Assembly (NCBI GenBank): GCA_036260395.1
Contig: DASZZY010000181.1
Location: 1-19,148, forward strand
Direction: 5' to 3'
Length of the DNA stretch: 19,148 nucleotides
Source of the DNA: DASZZY01 sp036260395
GTDB lineage: Bacteria > Actinomycetota > UBA4738 > CALAEC01
A model generated the notes under the pieces. That model was not told the origin of the DNA, did not search any database, and saw only the letters and a program-made list of their open reading frames with translations. Made by a program: the position numbers and the translations under genes. Positions 1 to 7,341 of the stretch are shown here, in pieces; the first letter of the stretch is position 1, and every line of letters begins with the position of its first letter.

Positions 1-427
1 GATCGATGCTTTCGCCGCCGGAGCACGTGTCGGTCCCCGCTCCGCCGTCGATGTCGTCGAAGCCACGGCCGCCGCGCAGGATGTCGTTGCTGCCGTTGCC
101 GTCCAGCTCGTCGTTCCCGCGGCCACCGGCCACGCGATCGACGCCGGCGTCGCCGCTCAGGTCATCGGCGCCCGCACCCCCGCAGATGCGGTCCTTTCCG
201 CCGTGCCCGTCGACCTCGTCGTTGCCGCCCTTGGCCACGATGACGTCCGCCCCGGCCGTGCCGTCGATCTCGTCGTTTCCCGCGCTACCTACCATGGTGG
301 CCGCCCGTCCGAAGCATGTCGGTGCGCCGGCGTTCGCGGCGGCTGCCCCTATCGCCGCCAGGCCGAGGACGGTGGCCACGGCGAGCGGGGCGAGCAACAG
401 GCGGCGTCTGATCGGATTGCTGGACAT
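1..427 (-). CDS. Secreted RTX-type calcium-binding repeat protein (3' end outside window)
   Basis: The minus-strand frame from ATG at 427 stays open to the window edge, so 142 residues are visible and the C-terminus is missing. AGGAGG lies just upstream of the ATG and supports this start. Residues 1-35 form a signal peptide: an arginine-rich n-region (IRRRLLL, possibly Tat-like), a hydrophobic core, and Ala-rich sequence ending near ANAGA. The rest is a run of about ten nonapeptide-like repeats of the GGxGxD type (for example GSAGNDEIDG, GRGNDELDG, GRGFDDIDG). In RTX and hemolysin-type proteins such repeats bind calcium and fold as a parallel beta-roll outside the cell. Cysteines near residues 39 and 81 and at the visible end could form disulfides. 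No catalytic domain is visible, so the function beyond calcium binding is unknown. Confidence 0.85.
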   Translation of the reverse strand, partial: MSSNPIRRRLLLAPLAVATVLGLAAIGAAAANAGAPTCFGRAATMVGSAGNDEIDGTAGADVIVAKGGNDEVDGHGGKDRICGGAGADDLSGDAGVDRVAGGRGNDELDGNGSNDILRGGRGFDDIDGGAGTDTCSGGESID

Positions 428-592
428 CGCTCCTCCTTCGTCGGTGCCCCTAGGGTCGCACGGCCGTCTGAGCCCCCGATGAGCGCACGGTGAGCGTTCC
501 TTCAGCGCCGCGACGACCTCGATCCCGGCACGGTGCCCCGTCCTCGGATCGCCCTCCGACACCGCAGCGCCAACGGGGAAGGGGCGCCCGAA

Positions 593-1496
593 GGCGGGGA
601 CGGCTCCGTGACGCTGTGGGACGCGGAGAGCGGCGAGAGGACCCAGACGATCGGGGAACCGGGCCCCGTCGCCGCAGGCAGTGATCGCCATCGCGGCGAG
701 CCCGGACGGACGCCTGATCGCGACCCCGGGCCCCACGGCGGCCGTGTGGGATGCCGAGACGGGCGAGCGGGCCTTCAGCGTTGAGGCCGGCGACGGCGTC
801 GAGGACCTTGCCTGGAGCCCGGACGGTCGCGTCCTGGCCGCCGTCGGGTTCGGCGGTGCGGCGACCATCGTCGATCGCTCCGGCGCCTCCGTGACGTCGC
901 TTCCCCACGACCGCGAGTTCCGTGTGTCGGCGGTCGGCTTCAGCCCCGACGGCCGACTGCTGGCCACGGCGGCGATCCCGCTCGAGGTCAGGGTGCCGGG
1001 ACTCGAAACCGTGACCATCTGGGACCGGAAGTCCGGCCGCGCCGTCGAGACGATCACGACGTACGCCGAGGCCGTCTCGTTCGAGCCCGCCGGGAGCCGC
1101 ATCGCCACCGCCGCCGTCTTCGGCACCGCTGGGGTCTGACATCTCGATACCGGGAAGAAGGTCTTGACCCTCACGGGCCACACCGGGCCCGTCAACGATG
1201 TCGCCTACGCGCCTGACGGCTCGGCCATCGCCACGGCGAGCGCCGACGGTACGGTCCGAGTGTGGAACCCCGCCTCCGGCGCGCAGGAGGTGATGCTCAG
1301 CGGACACGAGACGGGCGTCTGGGATCTGGCCTTCAGCCCCGACGGCTCGAAGCTCGCGTCCGCGAGCCCGGATGGGACCGTCCGCGTCTGGGCGCTCGAC
1401 GTCGACGACCTGATCGAGATCGCCAGGTCGGAGCTCACGCGCTCGCTGACCGACGACGAGTGCCGGCAGTACCTCCACCTGGCCGCGTGCCCCTAG
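593..1496 (+). pseudogene. WD40-repeat protein remnant (frameshift plus internal stop)
   Basis: Degenerate WD40 blades can be read across two frames. GDGSVTLWDAESGER is in one frame (about 596-640). From about 675 the homology moves to another frame (AASPDGRLIATPG, AWSPDGRVLAAVG, GFSPDGRLLATAA), which implies an indel at about 665-681. That frame meets TGA at 1137-1139, where the family pattern VWDLDTGKK would need TGG. It then continues in the same frame with LTGHTGPVNDVAYAPDGS and two good blades to TAG at 1494-1496. The end, around LTDDECRQYLHLAACP, is the C-terminus typical of large actinobacterial AAA/BTAD-WD40 regulators. Neither an N-terminal ATPase or DNA-binding region nor a clear start is present. 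It is most likely a decayed 3' remnant. Two sequencing errors could mimic the lesions but not the missing N-terminus. Nothing else was recognised between 428 and 593. Confidence 0.75.
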
Positions 1497-1536
1497 CGCG
1501 TTCAGGCGGTTCGCCGCTACCGTCCGTGAGCGTCGG

Positions 1537-2145
1537 ATGAACGTCTGGCGGCGGGTCGAGGACACGGGCGCGAGGGTGGCGCTGACCTTCGACGACTGCG
1601 ACGACGCCGAGGCGTGGACGCGGATCCTCGACACGTTGAAGGCCCATGGGGCCAAGGCCGCCTTCTTCCCGAACGGGTTCCGGGCCGAGCGCCGACCCGA
1701 CCTGGCGGCCCGGACGGCGACCGAGGGACACTCGGTGGGGAGCCACGGGTGGGATCACGCGCGGCTCGTCCGCCTGCCCCGGGCGGAGATCCGGCGGAGG
1801 CTCGTCCAGGACCGCGCCTTCTGGAAGCGCATCGCTGGTCTCGAGCTCCGCTTCGTGCGGCCGCCGATGGGCGAGTACGACGACGCGGTGCTCGAGGAGG
1901 TGGCCGCGGTCGGCTACACGGACGTGGTGCTCTGGGACGTCGACCCGGCCGACTGGCGGGACGGGGACTCGGGGCTGATCCTCGATCGGGTGGTGGCGTC
2001 GGCCCGGGAGGGCAGCATCGTGGAGCTCCACGCCGTCGACGCCACGGCCGAGGCGCTCCCCCAGATCCTCGAGCGCCTGCGGGACGGGGGCCTCGAGGCG
2101 CGGTCCCTGGACGAGCTGCTCGGGCAGGAACCGGAAGGACGCTGA
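1537..2145 (+). CDS. Polysaccharide deacetylase family protein (NodB homology domain)
   Basis: This is a 202-residue protein that is almost entirely a NodB domain. The family removes N- or O-acetyl groups from chitin oligomers, peptidoglycan or other glycans using a divalent metal. Visible motifs: motif 1 TFDD (catalytic base D19, metal-binding D20), motif 2 HSVGSH (metal ligands H65 and H70), motif 3 RPPMGEY (R108 onwards, replacing the usual RxPYG), motif 4 DVDPADW (134-140), and motif 5 LH at 164-165. All catalytic positions are present, so it should be active. No signal peptide or membrane segment is seen, which is unusual for a cell-wall enzyme and suggests a cytoplasmic substrate or a missed N-terminus. 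The ATG at 1537 has no strong ribosome binding site. The gene starts 40 bases after the WD40 remnant. The substrate cannot be assigned. Confidence 0.85.
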   Translation: MNVWRRVEDTGARVALTFDDCDDAEAWTRILDTLKAHGAKAAFFPNGFRAERRPDLAARTATEGHSVGSHGWDHARLVRLPRAEIRRRLVQDRAFWKRIAGLELRFVRPPMGEYDDAVLEEVAAVGYTDVVLWDVDPADWRDGDSGLILDRVVASAREGSIVELHAVDATAEALPQILERLRDGGLEARSLDELLGQEPEGR

Positions 2146-2207
2146 GCCACCGAACCGTGGCCCCGCGGCCGCCGTCTAAGGATCGGCCGACCCGGAAGGA
2201 GCGTCCG

Positions 2208-3434
2208 ATGCCGAAGACCCCGTTGGCCGTCGCCCTCGCCGTCGTGGCCTTCACGGCCGCTTGCGCCGGGCTCGGGCCCGACGCCGCCCCGCCGAAGAAC
2301 GTGCTGTTCCTCCGGACCGCCGACGGCGTCGCGCTCGTGACCGCGTCGCCCCGCGCGGCAGCCGTGAACCTGCCGGGTGCGGTGCCGGCCACCGACTGGT
2401 CGGCCGTCGTTCGCGCCGTCCGCGTGGCGGGCGGCACGGAGGTGGTGGCACACGACTCGACCTCCGGCGATGCGCTGTGGTCGCGGACGCTGGAGGGCAG
2501 GCTGGAGGTGAAGGTGGCCTCGCCGGACGGGCGCTTCGTGGCCCTCGGCACACCTGGACCGGGCGGTTACTCGGCCGGCCGGTCCTCCACCGATCTCGTG
2601 GTGCTGGGCGATCCGGGGTCGCCGCCCCGGACGATCCGGCTCCGCGGCAACTTCCAGCCCGAGGCGTTCTCCACCGACGGCGCCAGCCTGTTCGTCGTCG
2701 AGTACCTCCCGGCCCGGAACCCCGACAGCTATCGGGTCCGGCGGCTGGACCTGGCGACCGGACGGGTGGTCGGCGTCTTCACCCCCGACGCCGAGCTCCA
2801 GCAGGCGATGGGCGGCACGGCCCGTGTCCAGGCGGCGAGCCCGGACGGGCGGCGCCTATACACGCTGTACTCGCTCGACGGCCCGGACGGGTCGACGAGG
2901 TCCTTCATCCACGTCCTCAGCCTCGACGAGCTGTGGGCCCACTGCATCGACCTGCCGGCCCCGTTCGCGGGCGCGTTCGAGGAGGAGGTCGCGCTCTCGG
3001 TCTCGCCGGACGGGCGTCGCCTGCACGCCGTCGACACGTCGTCGGCGACCCTGGCCGAGGTCGACACGCGGGCGTTGTCCGTGACGCGGACGGTCGGCGT
3101 CGACCTCGACGCCGCGGCCGGGCCTCCGCACGCCGCCGGCCCGGCGCGGGGCAGGCTGTACCTGGCCAGCGGCCCCCGGCTGCTGGCGGTCGACGCCGCG
3201 ACCCTCGCCGCCCGGCGGTCGTGGGACCTCGACGAGGACATCCGTGGCCTCCAGGCGGCGGCCGACGGCTCCCGCCTGTTCATCGGGCTGGAGGACCGCA
3301 TCGTCGTGCTCGACACGGTGGCGGGGAGGCTGACGCGGACCCTCAGGCCCGCCGACGTCGGCGTCATCGACCAGCTCGGGCGGTCCACCCGCTCGCTGGA
3401 CGCGCCGCGCACCGAGTTCACCTGCGCCTGCTGA
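2208..3434 (+). CDS. Lipoprotein with a predicted beta-propeller (WD40/YVTN-like)
   Basis: This is a 408-residue protein. The ATG at 2208 is preceded by GGAAGGAG at a good distance, which fixes the start although the frame is open much further upstream. Residues 1-19 (MPKTPLAVALAVVAFTAAC) form a short signal peptide ending in a lipobox-like TAAC, so C19 is the probable lipidated residue. The -3 position is Thr rather than Leu. The mature part has repeated propeller strands: ASPDGRFVALG, FSTDGASLFVVEYLP, ASPDGRRLYTLYS, VSPDGRRLHAVDTSSATLAEV, and AADGSRLFIGLEDRIVVLD near the end. This is the pattern of 6- to 8-bladed YncE/lactonase-like propellers. No catalytic residues are recognised, so it could bind ligands or proteins at the cell surface. 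It follows the deacetylase gene by 62 bases and may be co-transcribed with it. Confidence 0.78.
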   Translation: MPKTPLAVALAVVAFTAACAGLGPDAAPPKNVLFLRTADGVALVTASPRAAAVNLPGAVPATDWSAVVRAVRVAGGTEVVAHDSTSGDALWSRTLEGRLEVKVASPDGRFVALGTPGPGGYSAGRSSTDLVVLGDPGSPPRTIRLRGNFQPEAFSTDGASLFVVEYLPARNPDSYRVRRLDLATGRVVGVFTPDAELQQAMGGTARVQAASPDGRRLYTLYSLDGPDGSTRSFIHVLSLDELWAHCIDLPAPFAGAFEEEVALSVSPDGRRLHAVDTSSATLAEVDTRALSVTRTVGVDLDAAAGPPHAAGPARGRLYLASGPRLLAVDAATLAARRSWDLDEDIRGLQAAADGSRLFIGLEDRIVVLDTVAGRLTRTLRPADVGVIDQLGRSTRSLDAPRTEFTCAC

Positions 3435-3449
3435 GGAGCCGGCCGGCGC

Positions 3450-3474
3450 GTATGCGCCTCCTCCTCCTGGGTAT
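3450..3474 (+). promoter_or_regulatory. SigB/SigF-like promoter for the hemerythrin fusion gene
   Basis: GTAT (3450-3453), 15 bases, then GGGTAT (3469-3474). This is close to the actinobacterial stress-sigma consensus GTTT-N15-17-GGGTAT, with a complete -10 and three of four bases at -35. Transcription would start near 3481, and the GGAGGAGG ribosome binding site at about 3497 leads to ATG 3510. It is a prediction by eye only. Confidence 0.5.
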
Positions 3475-3509
3475 GTACGGGCCCTGAGAACCTCTCGGAG
3501 GAGGCAGGG

Positions 3510-4457
3510 ATGAACGCGATCGACCTGATCGTCCAGGACCACCGCGAGGTGGAGGAGCTGTTCGCGGAGCTGGAGGAAGGAGACGGCGACCGGACGGCGC
3601 TGGTGCAAGACGTGATCCGGGAGCTCTCGATCCACGCCGCGATCGAGGAGCAGTTCCTGTACCCGGCGATGAGGAGGTCGCTTCCCGACGGCGACCAGCT
3701 CGTCGAGGAGGCGCTCGACGAGCATCAGGAGGCCAAGGAGGTCCTGGCCGAGCTCGACGGCATGGAGGAGGAGGACCCGGACTTCGACGCCCGCGTCCGG
3801 ACGCTGATCCAGGACGTCCGGCACCACGTCGAGGAGGAGGAGGGCGAGCTGCTCCCGAAGATCCGGACGGCGCTGTCGGACTCCGAGCTCGAGGAGATGG
3901 GCGAGCGCATGGAGCGCGCCAAGGCCGTGGCGCCGACCCGTCCCCACCCGCGGGCCCCGAGTACCCCGCCGGGCGTGATGGTCGCCGGCGCGGTGGCCGG
4001 CGTGGTGGACCGCGCCCGCGATGCCGTCAGCGGGCGAGGCGCGAGGGCGCGCAAGGAGCCTGCGGCCAAGAAGAGCCAGGCCAAGAAGAGCCAGGCCAAG
4101 AAGACCCAGGCCACGCGGCCGTCCCGGAAGGCCGCCGCCACCCGTCCGGCGGGGAGGAGGAAGACCGCGGCGAAGTCCGGCGGCGGCAAGCGGGCGCCGG
4201 CCCGCAAGCCGCAGGGCCGGGCGCGAGGCGCGAAGGGGCCCGTCTACCACGTCACGCCGGAGGGTGGAGGCGGGTGGCGCGCGGCGAAGGCCGGCTCGAG
4301 CCGCGCGCTGGCCCGCGGCGACTCGAAGAGCGAGGTCGTCCGGCGGGCGCGTGAGGCCGCGAAGAGCCAGTCCGGCCGGCTGGTGATCCACAAGGCCGAC
4401 GGGAAGATCCAGGAGGAGCGGACCTACGGCGCGGACCCCCGCCGGTCCAGGGGCTGA
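3510..4457 (+). CDS. Hemerythrin HHE-domain protein fused to a Lys/Ala-rich tail and DUF2188
   Basis: This 315-residue protein has three parts. Residues 1-140 are an HHE hemerythrin-like four-helix bundle that binds a diiron centre. Likely ligands are H11, H42 and E46 (IHAAIEEQFLYP), H72 (DEHQEAKEVL), and H105 or H106 with acidic residues after (VRHHVEEEEGELLP). Residues 150-240 are a low-complexity, strongly basic Lys/Ala/Arg/Pro stretch with three AKKSQ-type repeats, resembling histone H1-like tails. Residues 243-315, from VYHVTPEGGGGWRAAKAG to IQEERTYG, match the small DUF2188 domain. Hemerythrins bind O2 or NO or help with oxidative stress. The basic tail suggests nucleic-acid or polyphosphate binding. 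A strong GGAGGAGG site supports the ATG start. The stop lies inside a hairpin shared with the convergent AlkB-like gene. Confidence 0.88.
   Translation: MNAIDLIVQDHREVEELFAELEEGDGDRTALVQDVIRELSIHAAIEEQFLYPAMRRSLPDGDQLVEEALDEHQEAKEVLAELDGMEEEDPDFDARVRTLIQDVRHHVEEEEGELLPKIRTALSDSELEEMGERMERAKAVAPTRPHPRAPSTPPGVMVAGAVAGVVDRARDAVSGRGARARKEPAAKKSQAKKSQAKKTQATRPSRKAAATRPAGRRKTAAKSGGGKRAPARKPQGRARGAKGPVYHVTPEGGGGWRAAKAGSSRALARGDSKSEVVRRAREAAKSQSGRLVIHKADGKIQEERTYGADPRRSRG
4065..4109 (+). repeat. Three tandem 15-bp repeats coding AKKSQ/AKKTQ
   Basis: The unit GCCAAGAAGAGCCAG occurs at 4065-4079 and 4080-4094, and again with one change (AGC to ACC) at 4095-4109. It is in frame with the hemerythrin fusion and encodes residues 186-200. 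Near-identity at the DNA level points to recent slippage duplication, so copy number may vary between strains. Confidence 0.9.
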
Positions 4458-4486
4458 CGGCCGCTCGCCGGCCCGGCGGTCAGCCC
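4451..4486. terminator. Bidirectional hairpin between convergent genes, containing both stop codons
   Basis: GGGCTGAC (4451-4458) and GTCAGCCC (4479-4486) are perfect 8-bp inverted arms around a 20-base GC-rich loop that can pair further (GCCGG/CCGGC). The TGA stop of the hemerythrin fusion (4455-4457) is in the left arm. The TGA stop of the AlkB-like gene (TCA at 4480-4482 on the plus strand) is in the right arm. There is no U tract on either side, so it would be a non-canonical terminator or a 3'-end stabiliser for both mRNAs. Confidence 0.6.
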
Positions 4487-5163
4487 TCCGTGGGTGACGC
4501 GCCGCGGTCCACGACCCGCTTTCCGGCGTAGACGGCGGGGTCCATGCCGTGCCGGTAGGCCAGGCTGATCCTCGGCCCGGCCTGCCCCACCTTGGGGACG
4601 CTGTGCTCCCAGGCCCGCTGCGTCTCCCCCCCGGTCACCAGGAGATCGCCCCGACCGAGCAGGAACGACCGAGACCCCCCGCCGCCCTTCGGCCGGAGCA
4701 GGAACTTCCGCGGCTCGCCGAGGGATACGAGGGCCACGATCGGATCGACCACCTCCGGGGGGATCTTGTCGCCGTGCCAGGCCACGCTGTCGCGGCCGTC
4801 CCGATACAGGTTGAACCCCACCGAATCGAACTCCCGTCCGTAGCGCTCCGCGAGCAGGCGGCGGATCTCCTCGAGGATCGGCGGCTCCAGCGGCTGTCCG
4901 GACTCCGCGGTCCACGGTGCCGTCAGCCTCGGCTCGAGCACGCGGTGCTCGTACATGTGGCGCGACCGCTGCTGCCAGTCCCGCCCCCCGAGGATCTCCT
5001 CGAACAGCCGGTCGCTGCCCGAGACCCATCCGGGGGCGTGGTCGAGCCAGGACCGGGTGTCGAGGTCGATCCGCCTCAGGGTGGAGAAGGACCGGTCCAC
5101 GTCCACCCGCTCGGTGGAGGCGAGGAGGGACGGCTGCCATGCGAGGTCCGGGGAAGGCGGCAT
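4480..5163 (-). CDS. AlkB-like 2-oxoglutarate/Fe(II)-dependent dioxygenase
   Basis: This 227-residue protein has the AlkB fold. NLYRDGRDSVAWHGD at 118-132 contains the conserved N-x-Y-x-x-G substrate loop and the iron ligands H130 and D132. The distal ligand is H187 in WEHSVPK, and R198 and R204 (RISLAYR) bind 2-oxoglutarate. All catalytic residues are present. AlkB enzymes oxidatively remove methyl groups from alkylated DNA or RNA bases such as 1-methyladenine and 3-methylcytosine; the exact substrate here is unknown. ATG 5163 is chosen because family similarity begins just after it, while the longer upstream frame runs into the radical SAM gene. No Shine-Dalgarno sequence sits at a useful distance, and a -10-like TACAGT 8 bases upstream suggests a leaderless transcript. 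It lies 43 bases downstream of the radical SAM gene. Confidence 0.9.
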   Translation of the reverse strand: MPPSPDLAWQPSLLASTERVDVDRSFSTLRRIDLDTRSWLDHAPGWVSGSDRLFEEILGGRDWQQRSRHMYEHRVLEPRLTAPWTAESGQPLEPPILEEIRRLLAERYGREFDSVGFNLYRDGRDSVAWHGDKIPPEVVDPIVALVSLGEPRKFLLRPKGGGGSRSFLLGRGDLLVTGGETQRAWEHSVPKVGQAGPRISLAYRHGMDPAVYAGKRVVDRGASPTEG

Positions 5164-5171
5164 GGGCTTCC

Positions 5172-5177
5172 ACTGTA
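5172..5177 (-). promoter_or_regulatory. Possible -10 element for leaderless transcription of the AlkB-like gene
   Basis: Read on the minus strand, TACAGT (a TANNNT match) ends 8 bases before ATG 5163, so transcription would start at or next to the start codon. The nearest purine-rich stretch (GGAAG) is only 3-4 bases from the ATG, too close for a normal ribosome binding site. No -35 was identified. Confidence 0.35.
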
Positions 5178-5206
5178 TCGGTACCGGGGCGGCCGCGCCC
5201 CGCGGA

Positions 5207-6265
5207 TCAGAACACGCCGCGGTAGAGCGAGCAGCCCTCGCAGACCTCGGGAGGACGCGCCGAGAGGAGCGCGCGGCGGAAGTCCCGGTACGCGGGCCCG
5301 TGCCAGATCGAGGGGAAGTCCTCCACGTTGAGGTCGCCGAGCGTCGCCCGCTCCGGCCCCATGACCATGCAGCACGGCAGGACCTTCCCGTCGTGGGTGA
5401 TGTACGTCTCGCCGAAGGGCCACCAGCACCCCGGTTCCCCCTCCTGCCGGGGGCCGGCACCCTCCTCGCGCTCGGGGAGTCGGAGCGTGACCCCCACCTC
5501 CTCCGCCGCGTGCCGGGCCTCGGCGAAAGCTCGCGCCGCGCCGCCGTCGCCGTGCCCGTTCCCGTTCCACAGGGCCTCGGCGGCGGCGAACGAGCGGATC
5601 TCCGAGAACCGGCCCGCCGGCTCCGTGTCGCTGAACGAGTGCGACAGGTTCTGGACCCACACCTTCCCGATCCCCCACGCCCCCGCCAGGCGAACCACGT
5701 CCGCGAGCTCGTGGACGTTGCGGCGCATGGCCACGAAGACGAGCTCCAAGCGGGGGGTGCGCGTCCCCCGCTCGCGCATCACCTCGACCAGCCCCTCGAT
5801 GTTCCGCCGCACGCGGTCGAAGGACGCGCCGTCGCGGACGCCCTCGAACGTCGACGCGGTGGCGCCGTCCAGCGAGAAGTGGAGCCAGCTGAGCTGCCCG
5901 TCCACCAGGCGCTCGGCCCGGTCCCGGGTGAGGAGCGTGGCGTTCGTGTTGAACCCCATTCGGATCCCCCGGGGCTTCACGTACTCGATCATCGCGAACA
6001 GGTCGGGGGCCAGGAGGGGCTCGCCGAGGCCCTGGAGGGTGATCTTCCGCAGCCCGGGGATGGCGTCGACCACCCGCCGGAACAGCTCGAACGGGAGGCT
6101 CCCCTGGATCTTGTTGATCGGGGGCTGGTAGCGGACCAGGCACATCCGGCACCGCAGGTTGCAGGCCCCCGTGACCTCGAACTGCACGTGGCGGGGGAGG
6201 GCGGGCAGCAGGGGGTCGTTGGCCGACCCGGCGTCGGCGGCCCGCCTCGTCGACGACCCCGTCAT
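5207..6265 (-). CDS. Radical SAM/SPASM domain protein
   Basis: This 352-residue protein has the radical SAM cluster motif C35-x3-C39-x2-C42 (CNLRCRMC), which holds the 4Fe-4S cluster that cleaves S-adenosylmethionine. It is followed by a GGEP-equivalent LQGLGEP (78-83), an FNTNAT strand (105-110) and a FSLDGA strand (130-135), typical of the partial TIM barrel. The C-terminus is a SPASM-type domain with C280, C298, C299, C342 and C345 (GKVLPCC and CEGC), expected to bind auxiliary Fe-S clusters. Relatives modify peptides or act in sugar or cofactor pathways; the substrate is not evident, and no short precursor-peptide gene was recognised nearby. Its ATG overlaps the stop of the glycosyltransferase gene by four bases (ATGA), indicating translational coupling and a shared pathway, probably a surface glycan or glycosylated product. 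Confidence 0.9.
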   Translation of the reverse strand: MTGSSTRRAADAGSANDPLLPALPRHVQFEVTGACNLRCRMCLVRYQPPINKIQGSLPFELFRRVVDAIPGLRKITLQGLGEPLLAPDLFAMIEYVKPRGIRMGFNTNATLLTRDRAERLVDGQLSWLHFSLDGATASTFEGVRDGASFDRVRRNIEGLVEVMRERGTRTPRLELVFVAMRRNVHELADVVRLAGAWGIGKVWVQNLSHSFSDTEPAGRFSEIRSFAAAEALWNGNGHGDGGAARAFAEARHAAEEVGVTLRLPEREEGAGPRQEGEPGCWWPFGETYITHDGKVLPCCMVMGPERATLGDLNVEDFPSIWHGPAYRDFRRALLSARPPEVCEGCSLYRGVF

Positions 6266-7251
6266 GGGGTGAGCGTGGCGGCCGCCGCAGCGACCCGCGC
6301 CCGGCGGCGGCCGGCGACCTCGGCCAGCGCCCGGTCCCAGTCACCGACGAACCGCCGGATGTCGAATCGCTCCCGAGCCACCCGCCGGGCGCCCTCGCCG
6401 AGCGACCGGGCCAGCGGCGGGTCCTCCAGCAGGGACCACATCCCGTCGATCAGCGTCCCCACGTCGGTGTCCGCGATCCCCGACTCGCCGGACCGCACCA
6501 CGCTCGCCACCTCGGTGGTGGAGGGGGCCACGACCGGCATGCCGATCATCATGGCCTCGCAGAGCGCCAGCCCGAGGCTCGTGTACCGGATCGGGTGGAA
6601 GAAGAAGCGGTACGGGGCGACGAAGGCCGGGAGCTCCGGCGGCGGCACCTCGCCGAGGCCGCCGGCGTCCGTGGATCCCATGCCCACGAGGTCCAGGGGC
6701 ACCTCGTGGCGGGCCCGCTCGAACAGGTCGGCGCCGACGCGACGGCCGCGCCGGGGCAGGTTGTTCACGACCGCGATCCCTCGGGCCAGCTGGCCGGTGT
6801 AGTCGACACCGGGTGGGACGGCGACGCCGTGCTCGATGACGCGCGTGGGCGTCCGGCCACTGCTCCACATGAGCTCGTTGAAGGGCGTGACGTGCACGAG
6901 CAGGACGTCCGGGTCGTCCACCGGGTGGCGGGTGTCGGTCGGGTGCTCACGGGGCGGGTCGTGCTCGAGGTAGATGGCCGGGAGCCGGCGCTGAGCCGGG
7001 GAGAGAAGCGCGAACCGATCCTCCTCCCAGGCGCGCCGCGACTGGTACAGCATGACGTCCAGGTCCAGCCGCCCGACCTCGTCGGCGGGCACGTCGTGGA
7101 CGTTCGGGCCGAACGGGAACGTGGTCCCCCGGCCCCCGTAGCCTTCGCCGCCGTCCGACCTGACGGGGAGGTACAGCTCGTGCGGGATCCGCGAGAGGTA
7201 CCAGAGGTAGTTGCCGTGGATATGCCAGGTCAGGATCCGCAGGGGGGCCAT
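6262..7251 (-). CDS. GT4-type glycosyltransferase
   Basis: This 329-residue protein resembles family GT4 (GT-B fold, retaining). N-terminal residues 1-60 (ILTWHIHGNYLWYLSRIPHE, then GYGGR) form the acceptor-side domain. DPPREHPTDTRHPVDD at 98-113 and VVNNLPRRGRRVGADLF (161-177) look like conserved blocks, the latter including the basic nucleotide-sugar region. SLGLALCEAMMIGMPVVAP (225-243) is the GT4 E-x7 motif with E232 near the donor sugar. No membrane segments are seen, so it acts in the cytoplasm or at the inner membrane face. It transfers a sugar from an NDP- or GDP-donor to an unidentified acceptor. Its stop overlaps the radical SAM start, and a strong hairpin separates it from the upstream small gene. 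ATG 7251 has only a weak ribosome binding site. Confidence 0.88.
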   Translation of the reverse strand: MAPLRILTWHIHGNYLWYLSRIPHELYLPVRSDGGEGYGGRGTTFPFGPNVHDVPADEVGRLDLDVMLYQSRRAWEEDRFALLSPAQRRLPAIYLEHDPPREHPTDTRHPVDDPDVLLVHVTPFNELMWSSGRTPTRVIEHGVAVPPGVDYTGQLARGIAVVNNLPRRGRRVGADLFERARHEVPLDLVGMGSTDAGGLGEVPPPELPAFVAPYRFFFHPIRYTSLGLALCEAMMIGMPVVAPSTTEVASVVRSGESGIADTDVGTLIDGMWSLLEDPPLARSLGEGARRVARERFDIRRFVGDWDRALAEVAGRRRARVAAAAATLTP

Positions 7252-7295
7252 CGGGAGCGCTTGTTCCCCGATGGCCGGACGTGGAAACGCCGGGT

Positions 7296-7322
7296 CCGGC
7301 GCCCGCCGCGGCGGGCGGCCGG
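7296..7322. terminator. Strong GC hairpin between the small acidic gene and the glycosyltransferase gene
   Basis: 7300-7317 is a perfect 18-bp palindrome (CGCCCGCCGCGGCGGGCG). The pairing extends by four more base pairs to 7296-7322 if one base (7318) is bulged. On the minus strand it begins about 20 bases after the stop of the small acidic protein and lies 45 bases before the glycosyltransferase start. No U tract follows, so it may be a terminator or attenuator between the two genes. Confidence 0.5.
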
Positions 7323-7341
7323 CGTGGGCCGCGGCGCCGCG

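Noticed and set aside
1164..1496. Second WD40 frame as an independent small gene
   Set aside because: It continues the same frame after a single TGA, the putative start TTG is inside a WD40 blade, and no ribosome binding site is present.
5164..5460. N-terminal extension of the AlkB-like protein
   Set aside because: The frame is open upstream to 5460 but overlaps the radical SAM coding sequence, is Arg/Ser/Gly low-complexity, and the family similarity starts after ATG 5163.
4955..6802. Long open frame on the plus strand (about 615 codons)
   Set aside because: It runs antisense to the radical SAM and glycosyltransferase genes, has a composition typical of GC-rich shadow frames, and shows no motif.
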